In this document: positions 9,010 to 17,841 of the stretch, piece by piece
Layout of the letters: every line of letters starts with the position of its first letter
Position numbering within the stretch: position 1 is the stretch's first letter
Source: Acidobacteriota bacterium
GTDB taxonomy: Bacteria > Acidobacteriota > Thermoanaerobaculia > Multivoradales > JAHZIX01
Reading direction: 5' to 3'
Length of the DNA stretch: 54,892 nucleotides
NCBI GenBank assembly: GCA_034211275.1
Contig: JAXHTF010000025.1
Coordinates: forward strand, 1 to 54,892
Translations under genes and position numbers: made by a program
The notes under the pieces: generated by a model
The model's database searches: none
The model's input: only the letters and a program-made list of their open reading frames with translations
What the model was told of the DNA's origin: nothing

Positions 9010-9040
9010 AGCCCCTCCGATCACACCGACCGAAGGGGCT
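9010..9040 (-). terminator. Hairpin of the array family beyond relic C
   Basis: AGCCCCT (9010-9016) pairs with AGGGGCT (9034-9040). On the minus strand it follows the degenerate subtilase tail at 9071-9231, so it looks like the terminator of that lost gene. Confidence 0.6.
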
Positions 9041-9070
9041 ATGCGTAGGGTGCTCGATGGGCCGAAGCGG

Positions 9071-9231
9071 TTACCGCTGCGAGACGAACTCCTCCAGGTA
9101 GACGGTGCCGCTGGTGCTGGATGGTTGCTGCCGAAGGCTCCGAAGAGGGTGCGGTCGATGCGGCGGCTGCCGAAGTCGAGGCCGGTTTGTTGCTAGACGG
9201 GGCTTCCGTCGACCAACAACCGGACCGAGCC
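9071..9231 (-). pseudogene. Subtilase 3' end remnant, relic C
   Basis: The minus strand reads VRLLVDGSPV, then an in-frame TAG (9193-9195), then QQTGLDFGSRRIDRTLFGAF. A one-base frameshift near 9118 precedes VYLEEFVSQR and a TAA. The sequence is of the paralog 3 tail type. Stop plus frameshift show that it is dead. Confidence 0.8.
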
Positions 9232-9300
9232 GGTGCCGAAAGCGGCTTCGGCACCGGCTCTGATCGCCATCTGGGGATTGAGGAATGGGAGGACGAGACC

Positions 9301-9528
9301 ATGACCCCCGAACGATGGCGTACCATCCGTGCGCTCTTGGCGGAAGCCCTGGAACAGGAACCCCACCACCGGCGGACTTGGATCGAGGAGATCTGTCCTG
9401 ACGACGAGCGCATCCGCTCTGAAGTCGGGTCCCTCCTCGACGCCCACGACCGCGCCGGCACTTTCATCGAGCGCCCCCTGGCCCGGCTGGTGGCGCCGGG
9501 GTGGTTGCTGGGGCGGACTTCGGTGTGA
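9301..9528 (+). CDS. 75-aa protein resembling the N-terminal segment of acidobacterial kinases, copy C
   Basis: Same length, start (MTPERWRTIRALLAEALE) and tail (PGWLLGRTSV) as copy A, with eight amino-acid differences. A GGGAGG lies 9 bases before the ATG. The kinase domain that would follow in full-length relatives is absent. Like copy A, it sits back-to-back with subtilase debris on the opposite strand. It could be a real small protein carried along with the subtilase units or a fossil kinase start; the conserved length favours the first only weakly. Confidence 0.5.
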   Translation: MTPERWRTIRALLAEALEQEPHHRRTWIEEICPDDERIRSEVGSLLDAHDRAGTFIERPLARLVAPGWLLGRTSV

Positions 9529-9529
9529 G

Positions 9530-11935
9530 GGGGGCTCCTTGAGCTCGGTTGAGGAAAATTCCTACCGTCACCAACTAGGTAGGAAGTTGAGCGAGGCTCC
9601 ACGCCTCATGGCCACAGGTAGAGACCGTGGGGTCTTCTGCCAAGGTGACAGGTAAGAGAACTGCAAGATTCCTAGCTGCAGAGGCCACTGGCTTGGTTGG
9701 AGTCCTGGCAGAGTGACCATCGCTAGGTTGCTTTTCTACAGCGGAAGCCGATGGCCGCGCACTTTTCCTACACAAAAGCCCACCAAGAGGATCGCGAAGG
9801 CAGACGCTGCTAGGAACCAAGTGACCAGCACCCCGGTATTCATGTCTAGGAGGCTAAGGATCAAGCCAAGTAGAAGCAGCCAGGGGAAGAGGATCGCAGA
9901 AAGTGCAAAGAAGCGAGCCCGGCCGGTTTTGTCTCCTGGCCCTAGATAGACGCTTTCTAGGTCATAGTCCGAGCCAGGTTTGCGGGGAGCGTTGGCGAAG
10001 TCATGCTCTCCCTTGAAGATGATCGAAAAAATCTCACCAATAACCTGGCGGTTGTCAAAATAGGCAGAATGCGACGCTCCTGGGTCGGGAAAGTATAAGT
10101 TCGAAATATGAACGTTGTCGACCCGATTTGGTAGTCCCCGGCGACTGGTTGGTGAATGTATTGCGCCGCTTATGATGTCCCCTTCATCCCAGAAGTTGAT
10201 CCAGTGGATGTGCGGCTTTCTATTGCGGGAAAAAGGAACTCCTCCAATGTCGCCGCGCAGATCTTCTACTACCCGCTTGTACCTGTGAAATCGACTCTTG
10301 TAGCTCTCGAAGAAGTATTGGATCTTGTCGATTGGGCTAGCGATGGTTATCAGGTGTGTGATCTTGTCAAGTGGAATTGGTTTTGAAATTGGGTCGGAGG
10401 GATAGTGAGCTCGATTATACCTGGCGACCTCCAGGAGGGTATCTTGCGCGACCGCTGTACCAAGGCTATGGCTGACGATCACAGCCCTGGTGCAGTCGGG
10501 GTCAGATAAAACATGGGAAAGAAGTCTGAATCCACGATCAATTACTTTCTTGCGTCGTTGGTGCTTGGCGTCGGTCTCTTCGTAGGTTGACCAGGATTCG
10601 ACGTCGCCCAAATATAATGTGAGAAATTTTCTGATCCCGAGTAGTCCACCGATTGAAAATAGCACTCCAAACAAGGCTGCCAAGGAGGGGTTGAGCCTGG
10701 TGGATATGGGATCAGGCATAATGCCCAATAATGGTTTCAGTACTTCCCATCCGTAGGTTTTCTGAAAAGCGTAGAGGATTAGGGCGGCGGCTACTCCAGT
10801 GAGTGCCATCAGAGTCAAGCCAAAGGTGACAAGCAAGAAGGCGGTTGTAGCTTCGCGGTATCGATACTTCTGGCGCCAAAGTTCCGAGAGCGCAAGAAGC
10901 TTTTTCTGACTTTGAGAGGATTTGATCTCCTTCTCTTGGAATTTCAGGAAGTTTTTGAAGGTCCCCTTTGGGAAATCTCTTCGTGCGTCATGGCGTTCGA
11001 ATCTGTGATAAAGACCCATTAGTTCGGAGAAATCTCTCTCTCTAGTTCCAGGTGGCCAGGAATCTGGTTCATGGAAGATCTCCATCAGAGTAGACCGGCG
11101 TAGTCGAGGCCGCTCTCTCCACTCTGCTCGGATTGTTTCTAGGGGCCTTGGTACCTGGCCAAAGAGCCATACAAGGACCCTCCATGCGGAACTGTGTTCG
11201 GCCATGATCGGAGCCCAGTAAAGCTCGAAGAATCTCGCGTTTGTGGGTTCAACTCCTTCTTCCTTAGGGCTATGATGCTTGGCCCGAATATAGACTTCGG
11301 TTCTCCCGGCGCCGCTCCTTGAAGGTTCTAGTCTGGGGCGTATTCTTGCGAGGTAGCCTTTCTCTTCTCCTCGTCTTTGAGAGTTTGAAAGATGGATGTC
11401 TATGGCGTCGATCAGCCGGCTTGCCTCCTCATATCGTCGCTGGCTTCCCATGCCATGTACGTATATGACGGCGACGTGCCCGTCTTTTTTCTCGGGCGCC
11501 TTCTCGGTTGTCTCTTCCGTTGGGCGGCTGTGCATTTCCATGCTTCCTCTTTAGTTCAATGGCTGTTAGCCAATATGATGCTTGAGGGTGGTAGTAAGTG
11601 GCATTGTCAGGCTGATTCGATCGGCGCAAAGTCAGAAGGAGTGGTGGCTAAGGTCTTGGGCTCTAGCTGTCTTGTAGTGGTCGAGCAGTGGCAGAGTCGA
11701 CCTACCTGCGCGGTAGACGTTGACTTGCGTTTCGCCTTCACCAGTATTGCTTTAAATTCTTGCGTTGTATGGTACGCGATGGTGCGGCTATTCGTCAAAG
11801 GAGACTGCTTTCGATTAGGGCTTGGGCGTCGCTTGCAAGTCTGATGTCCTAGAAACTCTAGAGATTTAGGGCTCTGGATGACGGGAAGCTTGCTAAGAGT
11901 TCGTCGAGAGCCGAGGCACCGCGCAACGCCACGGG
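9530..11935. other. Lower-GC insert in the subtilase array
   Basis: Base composition drops by eye to about half G+C, and codons richer in A/T appear, compared with GC-rich flanks. The segment holds one gene (9736-11541) plus gene-free flanks. It separates copy C of the mini-ORF from the 3' end of paralog 3, where the other units have only a short hairpin spacer. No integrase, target-site duplication or terminal repeats were recognised. Confidence 0.6.
9736..11541 (-). CDS. Membrane-associated alpha/beta hydrolase (lipase-like)
   Basis: A 601-residue protein. VAVIYVHGMGS near residue 24 is the usual first strand and oxyanion loop of an alpha/beta hydrolase, and VSHSLGTA is a GxSxG-like nucleophile elbow (S-H-S-L-G). 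Two hydrophobic segments lie between these motifs (LLVTFGLTLMALTGVAAALI, and SLAALFGVLFSIGGLLGI). Two more are at the C-terminus (FALSAILFPWLLLLGLILSL and VTWFLAASAFAILLVGF). It is therefore probably a membrane-anchored lipase/esterase. Substrate and catalytic Asp/His cannot be fixed by eye. An AGAGGA sits just before the ATG. Its codon use is unlike its neighbours, it has no partner gene, and it looks horizontally acquired. Confidence 0.75.
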   Translation of the reverse strand: MEMHSRPTEETTEKAPEKKDGHVAVIYVHGMGSQRRYEEASRLIDAIDIHLSNSQRRGEEKGYLARIRPRLEPSRSGAGRTEVYIRAKHHSPKEEGVEPTNARFFELYWAPIMAEHSSAWRVLVWLFGQVPRPLETIRAEWRERPRLRRSTLMEIFHEPDSWPPGTRERDFSELMGLYHRFERHDARRDFPKGTFKNFLKFQEKEIKSSQSQKKLLALSELWRQKYRYREATTAFLLVTFGLTLMALTGVAAALILYAFQKTYGWEVLKPLLGIMPDPISTRLNPSLAALFGVLFSIGGLLGIRKFLTLYLGDVESWSTYEETDAKHQRRKKVIDRGFRLLSHVLSDPDCTRAVIVSHSLGTAVAQDTLLEVARYNRAHYPSDPISKPIPLDKITHLITIASPIDKIQYFFESYKSRFHRYKRVVEDLRGDIGGVPFSRNRKPHIHWINFWDEGDIISGAIHSPTSRRGLPNRVDNVHISNLYFPDPGASHSAYFDNRQVIGEIFSIIFKGEHDFANAPRKPGSDYDLESVYLGPGDKTGRARFFALSAILFPWLLLLGLILSLLDMNTGVLVTWFLAASAFAILLVGFCVGKVRGHRLPL

Positions 11936-12003
11936 AGTGAGGTCAGAGAGAGTAGTGTCGCCCCCCGGCCCGGAAGGCCGGGGGGGTTGGGGGCTCGGGA
12001 CAC
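11542..12003. other. Gene-free stretch upstream of the hydrolase
   Basis: 462 bases. The part to about 11935 is low-GC and presumably holds the promoter of the hydrolase; a plus-strand frame through it (11392-11844) overlaps the hydrolase gene antisense and looks spurious. The last part carries a strong hairpin. No RNA gene was recognised. Confidence 0.5.
11961..11985 (-). terminator. Strong G/C hairpin downstream of subtilase 3
   Basis: CCCCCCGGCC (11961-11970) pairs perfectly with GGCCGGGGGG (11976-11985) around a 5-base loop. It is about 20 bases past the stop of paralog 3 on the minus strand. There is no T-run. It differs in sequence from the other array hairpins. Confidence 0.65.
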
Positions 12004-14454
12004 CTACCGCTGCGAAACGAACTCGTCCAGATAGACCGTTCCGCTGGTTCCGGGGTGGATGCCGCCGAAGGCGCCGAAGAGGGCACGGTCGATGCGGCGG
12101 GGGCCGTAGTCGAGGCCGGATTGTTCATAGACGGGGGTACCGTCCAGAAGCAGCCGCACAAAGCCGAGGTCTTGACTGCCGCCCGTGCCCCACTGCGCTT
12201 CGACATGGGTCCAGCCGACGATCGATTGCAGGGTGCTCTGGGTCACTTGATCGGCAGCGTCTTGGGTGCGCAAGCGCAGGGCGGGACCTTGGCGCTGGTG
12301 GACCTCGATCTGGAACACGAAGCGGCCTGCGGAGTCGTCCCGCGCGTTGAGGAGCTTGAGAAAGTCCCCGGAGGTCATCGTGAGGGAGTCCGCATTGAGC
12401 CAGAACTCGACGGAGTAGGAATCCTCCTGGTTCGGAGTGAAGGTTTCCAGCTTGGCTTTGGAGCTTGCGCTGTTCAAGGTCGTTTCGAGGCCGAGGAGGC
12501 CTTTGTAGGAAGCCGCTGAGGTCACTTGCAGGGTGGCTCCGCCGGAGACCGTCTGGCTGTCCCAAGAGGAGAGGCTCCCGGATTCGAAATCATCCTCGAA
12601 GAGCACCGGATCGGCGATCAGGGTCACGTTAGCGGTGGCGGTGTAGGCGGGGAGGTCGAGCAACTCGATGGTGTAGGTGAAGGTCGTCGACCCGGCAGTC
12701 CAGAAGCTCGGGAACGGCTGGAAGATCAACCCCGCGGCGTGGATCTGGATGTTGCCGTGTTGTGGTTGGGTGTGGGAGTTGTAGCGAATCTCGCCGGTGG
12801 GGGTGTCGTTGGCGAAGAGGCCGTTGTATCCCAGGGTGAAGCTCGACGAACCCTGAGGGACCACATAGGTGTCGTCCTCGGCATTGGGTGGGACGACGGA
12901 GCCGGGAACGACGTTGACTAGGCGATTGGGAGAGTTGCCGATGGAGTAGGGGCTGAGGGGATCGTCCTCCAGCACGCCGAGGATCGCGTTGTCGACGATG
13001 GCCTGGTGTACCTGGGCAGGCGTGGCGGTGGGATTTGCCTCCAGGTGGAGGGCCACCGCACCGGCGACGTGGGGAGCGGCCATAGATGTGCCGCTGAGCC
13101 GGCAGCTGGCACCCGGGCCGTCGTGATCGGCGGATTGAATGTGGGCCGCCGGAGCCCAGATGTCGATGCAAGGGCCGGTGTTGGAGCCGCAGTCTTGCTG
13201 TACGCCGCACAGCTGCGGATAGCTGGGATCGGGGTCCCCTCCAGTGGTTGCAGGCCCCTCACGTAGCCAGCGGCCGTCCTTCAGCTGGCCACCGACGCGA
13301 TTCAGGTCCATTCCGCCGACGACGATCACCTCGTCTACGGGACCTCCGAGAGATCGACTGCAGGCGTCGACTGGGGTACCTCCGGCGTTGTCGTTTTGGT
13401 TGCCGGCCGATTGGACCAGGGAAATACCGGCGCTGAGGAGATTCTGCGCTGCGGTAGCGATCAGGGTGCTCCACCCGGTGCTGGTATTTCCGCCGCTGTA
13501 GTTCACCACGGCAGGACCCTCATGACCCGCAGAGCCATGGACGGAGAGGATCCAATCGATGGCGTTGATGATGGTCTGGCTGCTGGTTCCTGCCGGAGGA
13601 TCACCACAGGGGTCCGACACCTTCACCATGTGAATCACGGCGTCCTTGGCCACTCCAAAGGTGCTTCCGGCTGCGATAGCGGCCGTGTGCGTTCCGTGGC
13701 CGAGGCAGTCGGTGAGGTTGAAGCGGTTCGGATGTCCTGGAGCTACGGTGACGTTGACGCTGGGCCCCAGGCGGCCGGCAAACTCGGGATGAGAGGAAGC
13801 GATGCCGGAGTCGATCAGGTAGACGTGGGTTCCTGCTCCGCTAGCCGGATAATCGAAGAATCCATCTCGGGGTAGAAGAGCCTGGTCGATGCGATCCAGC
13901 CCCCAATTGTCGGGGCAGTTGTAGCCGGGATCCTGGGGATCGAGCTCGGAGCAGGAGATGGCCTGGGTGCCGGCGGCCTCGCCGCCGCCTGCAACGCTCT
14001 GGGTGGTGTTGCCGTAGCAGTCTGGGGGTAGGGTGCCAAAGAATTCGATCCTCCGGTTCTGCTCCACCACCCTCACTGCGGGATCCTTGGCCAGCTGGAG
14101 GGCCTGGTCCTCGCTCATCTCGGCCAGGAACGCAGGGGCGGCCCGGTGCCAGAATTCCTGCACGGTGCCGCCGTAGCGGGTGACCAACTCGTCGGCCTCG
14201 CGTTTGACGTCGGCCTCGGTAGGTTCGATGAAATCGGCCAGGAGAACGAGATATTCCCCTTCGATGCTGTCCTGAGGGGCCAGGCGCAGCTCGCTGGTCG
14301 GGGATGGGGCATCGCCGGGCTGCGCCGTCAGCGGCAACGCTGCGAGGAGGCAGCCGGCGAGGAGCAAGGCGGTCGCCGTAGAGATCGCTCGGGTTGGGTT
14401 GTGACTGCGGCCCAGCTGGGGCCGGGAACGGAACAGGGTGGTCCATGGTCGCAT
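12004..14454 (-). CDS. Secreted subtilisin-like serine protease (S8), paralog 3
   Basis: An 816-residue paralog. Its signal segment is about 22-45 ([16 protein letters not shown]) and the I9 propeptide about 66-137. The triad is Asp215 (LIDSG), His253 (GHGTHTA) and Ser457 ([11 protein letters not shown]). It has only the type B Ig-like module (AEDDTYVVPQGSS onward). Its C-terminal beta-sandwich (LFEDDFESGSLSSW to VYLDEFVSQR) is the most divergent of the four. The two subtilase relics at 5900 and 9071 match this tail type. AAGGAG precedes the chosen ATG (14454) by 6 bases. Export and self-processing are inferred from the family. Confidence 0.93.
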   Translation of the reverse strand: MRPWTTLFRSRPQLGRSHNPTRAISTATALLLAGCLLAALPLTAQPGDAPSPTSELRLAPQDSIEGEYLVLLADFIEPTEADVKREADELVTRYGGTVQEFWHRAAPAFLAEMSEDQALQLAKDPAVRVVEQNRRIEFFGTLPPDCYGNTTQSVAGGGEAAGTQAISCSELDPQDPGYNCPDNWGLDRIDQALLPRDGFFDYPASGAGTHVYLIDSGIASSHPEFAGRLGPSVNVTVAPGHPNRFNLTDCLGHGTHTAAIAAGSTFGVAKDAVIHMVKVSDPCGDPPAGTSSQTIINAIDWILSVHGSAGHEGPAVVNYSGGNTSTGWSTLIATAAQNLLSAGISLVQSAGNQNDNAGGTPVDACSRSLGGPVDEVIVVGGMDLNRVGGQLKDGRWLREGPATTGGDPDPSYPQLCGVQQDCGSNTGPCIDIWAPAAHIQSADHDGPGASCRLSGTSMAAPHVAGAVALHLEANPTATPAQVHQAIVDNAILGVLEDDPLSPYSIGNSPNRLVNVVPGSVVPPNAEDDTYVVPQGSSSFTLGYNGLFANDTPTGEIRYNSHTQPQHGNIQIHAAGLIFQPFPSFWTAGSTTFTYTIELLDLPAYTATANVTLIADPVLFEDDFESGSLSSWDSQTVSGGATLQVTSAASYKGLLGLETTLNSASSKAKLETFTPNQEDSYSVEFWLNADSLTMTSGDFLKLLNARDDSAGRFVFQIEVHQRQGPALRLRTQDAADQVTQSTLQSIVGWTHVEAQWGTGGSQDLGFVRLLLDGTPVYEQSGLDYGPRRIDRALFGAFGGIHPGTSGTVYLDEFVSQR

Positions 14455-14605
14455 GGGGGACTCCTTGGTAGTGCGGGCCTCGCAGTTCCCGCAGGAACTG
14501 GAGCCTCGTTGACGAGAAAAGACCCTCGGTGTTGGAGAGGGCTTCAACCAAGCCGCGAAATCCGGCGGGAAATGTGCTCAAGAAACTTTCGGCGAGGGGT
14601 CGCAG
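14455..14605 (-). promoter_or_regulatory. Conserved leader of subtilase 3
   Basis: The core block (plus-strand TTCAACCAAGCCGCGAAATC from 14543) starts 89 bases from the start codon. The hairpin GAGGG (14537-14541) with CCCTC (14523-14527) is followed on the minus strand by TCTTTTCTC, a weak terminator-like arrangement. A second hairpin uses TTCCCGCAGGAA. It corresponds to the leaders of paralogs 2 and 4. Confidence 0.55.
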
Positions 14606-14657
14606 GGATGGCTCGGAGCATGCTCGGAGGCGGAGCTGCCGGACCCCCAGAAAGAGA

Positions 14658-14686
14658 GCCCCTCCGGCCACGCGGACCGGAGGGGC
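14658..14686 (-). terminator. Hairpin downstream of subtilase 4
   Basis: GCCCCTCCGG (14658-14667) pairs perfectly over 10 bp with CCGGAGGGGC (14677-14686). On the minus strand it is followed by TCTCTTTCT and lies about 45 bases beyond the stop of paralog 4. It is the best preserved member of the array hairpin family. Confidence 0.75.
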
Positions 14687-14730
14687 CTCTTCACCAGGAC
14701 CGGAGGCTCACCGGAGGCGAGCCGGCGGTG

Positions 14731-17226
14731 TCAGAATTGGCTCGACGAGAAGTCGTCGAAGGCGAAGTAGCCGGTGGCGGAGGGGGAGACGCCGCCGAAG
14801 GCGCCCAGGACGGCGCGATCAATGCGGTGGTCGCTGTTGTCCAGGTTGGTCTCCTGGAAGACCTCGACGCCGTTGAGCAGCAGGCGGGCGTAGCCGCCGA
14901 CGCTGGTCAGGGGTGGATCGGCGAACCACTCCACGTCGATGTGATTCCAGCCAGAGAGATTGAACCAGTCGCTGTAGGTCCAGGAGCGGTCGTTCTCCCG
15001 CACCTGCAAGCGGAGCTGATGGGTTGTCCCCTTGCGCACTTGGAGCAGGATGACGTTGGTTGGGAGCACGTCATCTCGTTGGGCGTAGATGTAGACCACC
15101 TGCCCATTGGCAATCTGCATGGCATCGGGGTTGAACCAGAAGCTGGCCTGGTAGGAGGTCTCCCGGTTGGGGGTCAGGTCGATGACCTTGGCGCTGTCCG
15201 AAACACCGCCCCCGAGGTAGGCCCTCAGGCCGTAAGCGCCGAAGTACTTGGAGGACGAGCTGGCGGTGACCTGGCCGCCACCCAGGACGTGTTGGGCGGT
15301 CCAGGCGGATAGGTTGCCGGACTCGAAGTCATCGGCTAAGAGGGCGATCTTGAGAAAGACGTCCACCGGGATCTGTCGGGAGCAGTCGGAGCGGTCGCTG
15401 AGCAGATATTGGAAGCGATCCTCACCAGCGGTCCAGAAGCTGGAGTTGGGCGCGTAGTTGACGCCGGCGACGTGGCTCGCCAGCGTGCCGTGTTGGGTCA
15501 AGCTGTCGTCGTAGCTACAGATCCGCAGGGCGTCCCCCTCGGGGTCCCAATCGTTTCCGAGCATGGCTCCCAGGGAGATGGAAACCTGGGGCGAGCCCGC
15601 GGCCACGACGACGGTGTCCGCCACACCCACCGGCGGCCGATTGCCGCCGGGATTGACGTTGAGCAGTCGGTTGGGGGAGTTGCCGATGGAGTACGGGCTC
15701 GAAGGGCTGGATTCGAGCACCCCGACGGTGGCGTTGTCGATGATCGCCTGGTGCACTTGTGCGGGGGTGGCACTGGGATGGTCTTCCAGGTAGAGCGCCA
15801 CCGCGCCGGCCACGTGGGGGGCTGCCATGGAGGTGCCGCTCAGCCGGAAGCTGTAGTCGTTGTTCTGCGGTGGGTTGTAGTCTTCCTCGGCGGAACGAAT
15901 GTGAGCCGCCGGGGCCCAGACGTCAATGCAGGGACCGGTGTTAGACCCACAGTCATGGTAGTGAAAGTCGATGCAGGAGGGTTGGTAGCTGGGATCGGGG
16001 CTACCGCCAGTGGTGGTAGGGCCTTCCCGGAGCCAGCGCCCGTCTTTTTCCTGACCGTGGACCGTGTTGATGTCCATACCGCCGGCGATGAGCATTCCCG
16101 GAACCACGCCGCCGATGGTCACATCGCAGACGTTCACAGGGTGCGAGTTGCCTTGCCTGTCATAGGCGAGGTTGTTTTGGTTGCCGGCGGATTGGACGAA
16201 GGAGATGCCGGCGTTGAGCAAGTTCTGAGCCGAGGAGGCGAGGATCTGACCCCAGCCCTCTTCGTTGGCACCGCTGAAGCTGACCACCGACGGTCCTTGA
16301 TGGCCTGCGGTTCCCTGGACGCTAAGCACCCACTCGATGCTGTCCATGATCTCGTCCTCGCCACCGTTGATGAGAACGTCGCAGTATTCACGGAATTGTA
16401 CCGGGTGGACCATGGCGTCTTTGGCGACGCCGTAGGTGCTGCCGGCGGCGATGGCAGCGGTGTGGGTGCCGTGGCCGTGGCAGTCCTCGGTGTCATCGCG
16501 ATCGTCATGGCCGTCGGGGACGGTGACGTTGACCCCCGGGCCGATGCGCCCAGCGAGCTCCGGATGGGTAGAGGAAATGCCGGTGTCGATGAGGTAGATG
16601 TGTACACCCTGGCCGCTAGCGGGATAGTCGTAGAAGCCGTCCCGGGGCAGGGTGCTCTGGTCGATGCGGTCGAGGCCCCAGTTGTCCGGGCAGTTGTAGC
16701 CGGGATCCCGGGGGTCGAGCTCGGAGCAGGAGATGGATTGCGTGCCGAAGGCTTCACCGACAATCGTGCCGCTTTGAGTGATGTTGTCGGAGAACCCAGG
16801 ATACGGGGGGACGGAGACCTCGACGGTGCGATTTTGTTCCACCAGCCGCACCGCCGGATCCTTGGACAGCTGACGGGCCTGGTCCAGGGTCATTTTCGCA
16901 AGAAAGGCCCGCGCCGCCAGGTCCCAAGTCTTCTGCACCGTACCGCCGTAGCGGGCGACGAGATTCTCCGCGGCGAGGGCGGTGGGGGCGACGGATGGAG
17001 TCTGGTCCTCCAAGAGCACGAGGAACTCGCCGGCGACGCCGGTTTGCGGGGCTAGTCGAAGCTTGCTCTGCGGGGAGGAGGAATCGAGGGGCTGCGCAGC
17101 CAGCGGCAGCGCGGCGAGCAGACAGCCGATGAGGATGAGGTGAGTGGTCAAGAAGCGGCCTTGGGCCAGGGGGACTCGACGGCCTTCCAGCATTCGGGAG
17201 CAGAGGACGGCGAACAATCGTTGCAT
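14731..17226 (-). CDS. Secreted subtilisin-like serine protease (S8), paralog 4
   Basis: An 831-residue paralog, closest by eye to paralog 1 in the catalytic domain and C-terminus. The signal segment is about 25-45 ([16 protein letters not shown]) and the I9 propeptide about 66-136. The triad is Asp214, His252 and Ser466. A small insertion (NPPQNNDY, about 451-458) precedes the Ser motif. It has one type A Ig-like module ([15 protein letters not shown] onward), then the beta-sandwich ([13 protein letters not shown] to [10 protein letters not shown]). AGGAG lies 7 bases before the ATG. It is the last unit of the array; the next gene (17842) is divergent. Confidence 0.93.
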   Translation of the reverse strand: MQRLFAVLCSRMLEGRRVPLAQGRFLTTHLILIGCLLAALPLAAQPLDSSSPQSKLRLAPQTGVAGEFLVLLEDQTPSVAPTALAAENLVARYGGTVQKTWDLAARAFLAKMTLDQARQLSKDPAVRLVEQNRTVEVSVPPYPGFSDNITQSGTIVGEAFGTQSISCSELDPRDPGYNCPDNWGLDRIDQSTLPRDGFYDYPASGQGVHIYLIDTGISSTHPELAGRIGPGVNVTVPDGHDDRDDTEDCHGHGTHTAAIAAGSTYGVAKDAMVHPVQFREYCDVLINGGEDEIMDSIEWVLSVQGTAGHQGPSVVSFSGANEEGWGQILASSAQNLLNAGISFVQSAGNQNNLAYDRQGNSHPVNVCDVTIGGVVPGMLIAGGMDINTVHGQEKDGRWLREGPTTTGGSPDPSYQPSCIDFHYHDCGSNTGPCIDVWAPAAHIRSAEEDYNPPQNNDYSFRLSGTSMAAPHVAGAVALYLEDHPSATPAQVHQAIIDNATVGVLESSPSSPYSIGNSPNRLLNVNPGGNRPPVGVADTVVVAAGSPQVSISLGAMLGNDWDPEGDALRICSYDDSLTQHGTLASHVAGVNYAPNSSFWTAGEDRFQYLLSDRSDCSRQIPVDVFLKIALLADDFESGNLSAWTAQHVLGGGQVTASSSSKYFGAYGLRAYLGGGVSDSAKVIDLTPNRETSYQASFWFNPDAMQIANGQVVYIYAQRDDVLPTNVILLQVRKGTTHQLRLQVRENDRSWTYSDWFNLSGWNHIDVEWFADPPLTSVGGYARLLLNGVEVFQETNLDNSDHRIDRAVLGAFGGVSPSATGYFAFDDFSSSQF

Positions 17227-17380
17227 GAGTGACTCCTGAGTAGGGTGGCCCTCGCAGCTCCCGCAGGAGCCGGCGGCTCGTGGATGAGAGAACGGCCCCC
17301 GGTGTTCGAGAGGGCTTCAACCAAGCCGCGAAATCCGGCGAGAAATGTGCTCAAGAAATCTCGCGAAGGAGTCGATGGGG
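17227..17380 (-). promoter_or_regulatory. Conserved leader of subtilase 4
   Basis: Almost identical to the leader of paralog 2 across the hairpin and core (TTCAACCAAGCCGCGAAATC from 17316, 90 bases from the start codon; TGTGCTCAAGAAAT further out). Sequence identity this high in untranslated DNA suggests function, or recent duplication or gene conversion. Confidence 0.55.
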
Positions 17381-17445
17381 CTGGCCCGCCAGGGCGTCCA
17401 GAGGAACCCGCCAGGGCGTCCGGTGGAGGTGCTGATGCTCCGCCA

Positions 17446-17481
17446 AGAAAAAAGACCCTCCGATCAGCGTGATCGGAGGGT
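17446..17481 (-). terminator. Intrinsic terminator without an obvious gene
   Basis: ACCCTCCGATC (17455-17465) pairs perfectly with GATCGGAGGGT (17471-17481) around a 5-base loop. On the minus strand it is followed by CTTTTTTCTT. No recognisable gene ends here; a minus-strand frame stopping at 17486-17488 (..NKLLEWAQHAR) could be the remnant of one. It lies where the array would have its next unit. Confidence 0.75.
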
Positions 17482-17841
17482 GGGTCTAGCGGGCATGTTG
17501 GGCCCACTCGAGGAGCTTGTTCGAAGGACTCGTTCCGGGGGTTGAGGCCGGGGGTGGGCGCAGGGCCGGGCGAGGCCTGGGCCGAGGTGGGAGAAGTCCT
17601 TCCCTGAGTGCGTCTACAAGGAAACGCGGGAACGTGGGGCGGTTTCCCTCACGGGGCGGGAAAAAAGTAGGGTGTGGTCCGTGGACGGGAGAGGCGGCGC
17701 TTTCTAGGGTAGAAACCGTCGAAACAGAATGGGCCGCGAAACTGGGGCGAAACCAGCTCCGACTCTTGTCGTAGGTATACTCCAGCAACAAGGCCGCACA
17801 GCGGACCCTGCCTTACCAGACTCAAATGCACGGAGAATTCG
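17482..17841. other. Gene-free stretch upstream of the S9 peptidase
   Basis: 360 bases. A minus-strand frame (17486-17791) has no recognisable domain. On the plus strand TATACT (17776-17781) is a possible -10 element about 60 bases ahead of the S9 gene, with no convincing -35 box. GGAG sits 7 bases before the ATG at 17842. Confidence 0.4.

Noticed and set aside
11392-11844. 150-codon plus-strand frame upstream of the hydrolase
   Set aside because: Overlaps the hydrolase N-terminus antisense and lacks a ribosome binding site or domain.
12125-13210. Several alternative-frame ORFs inside subtilase 3 rich in His/Arg/Pro
   Set aside because: Out-of-frame shadows of the Ig-like and catalytic domains.
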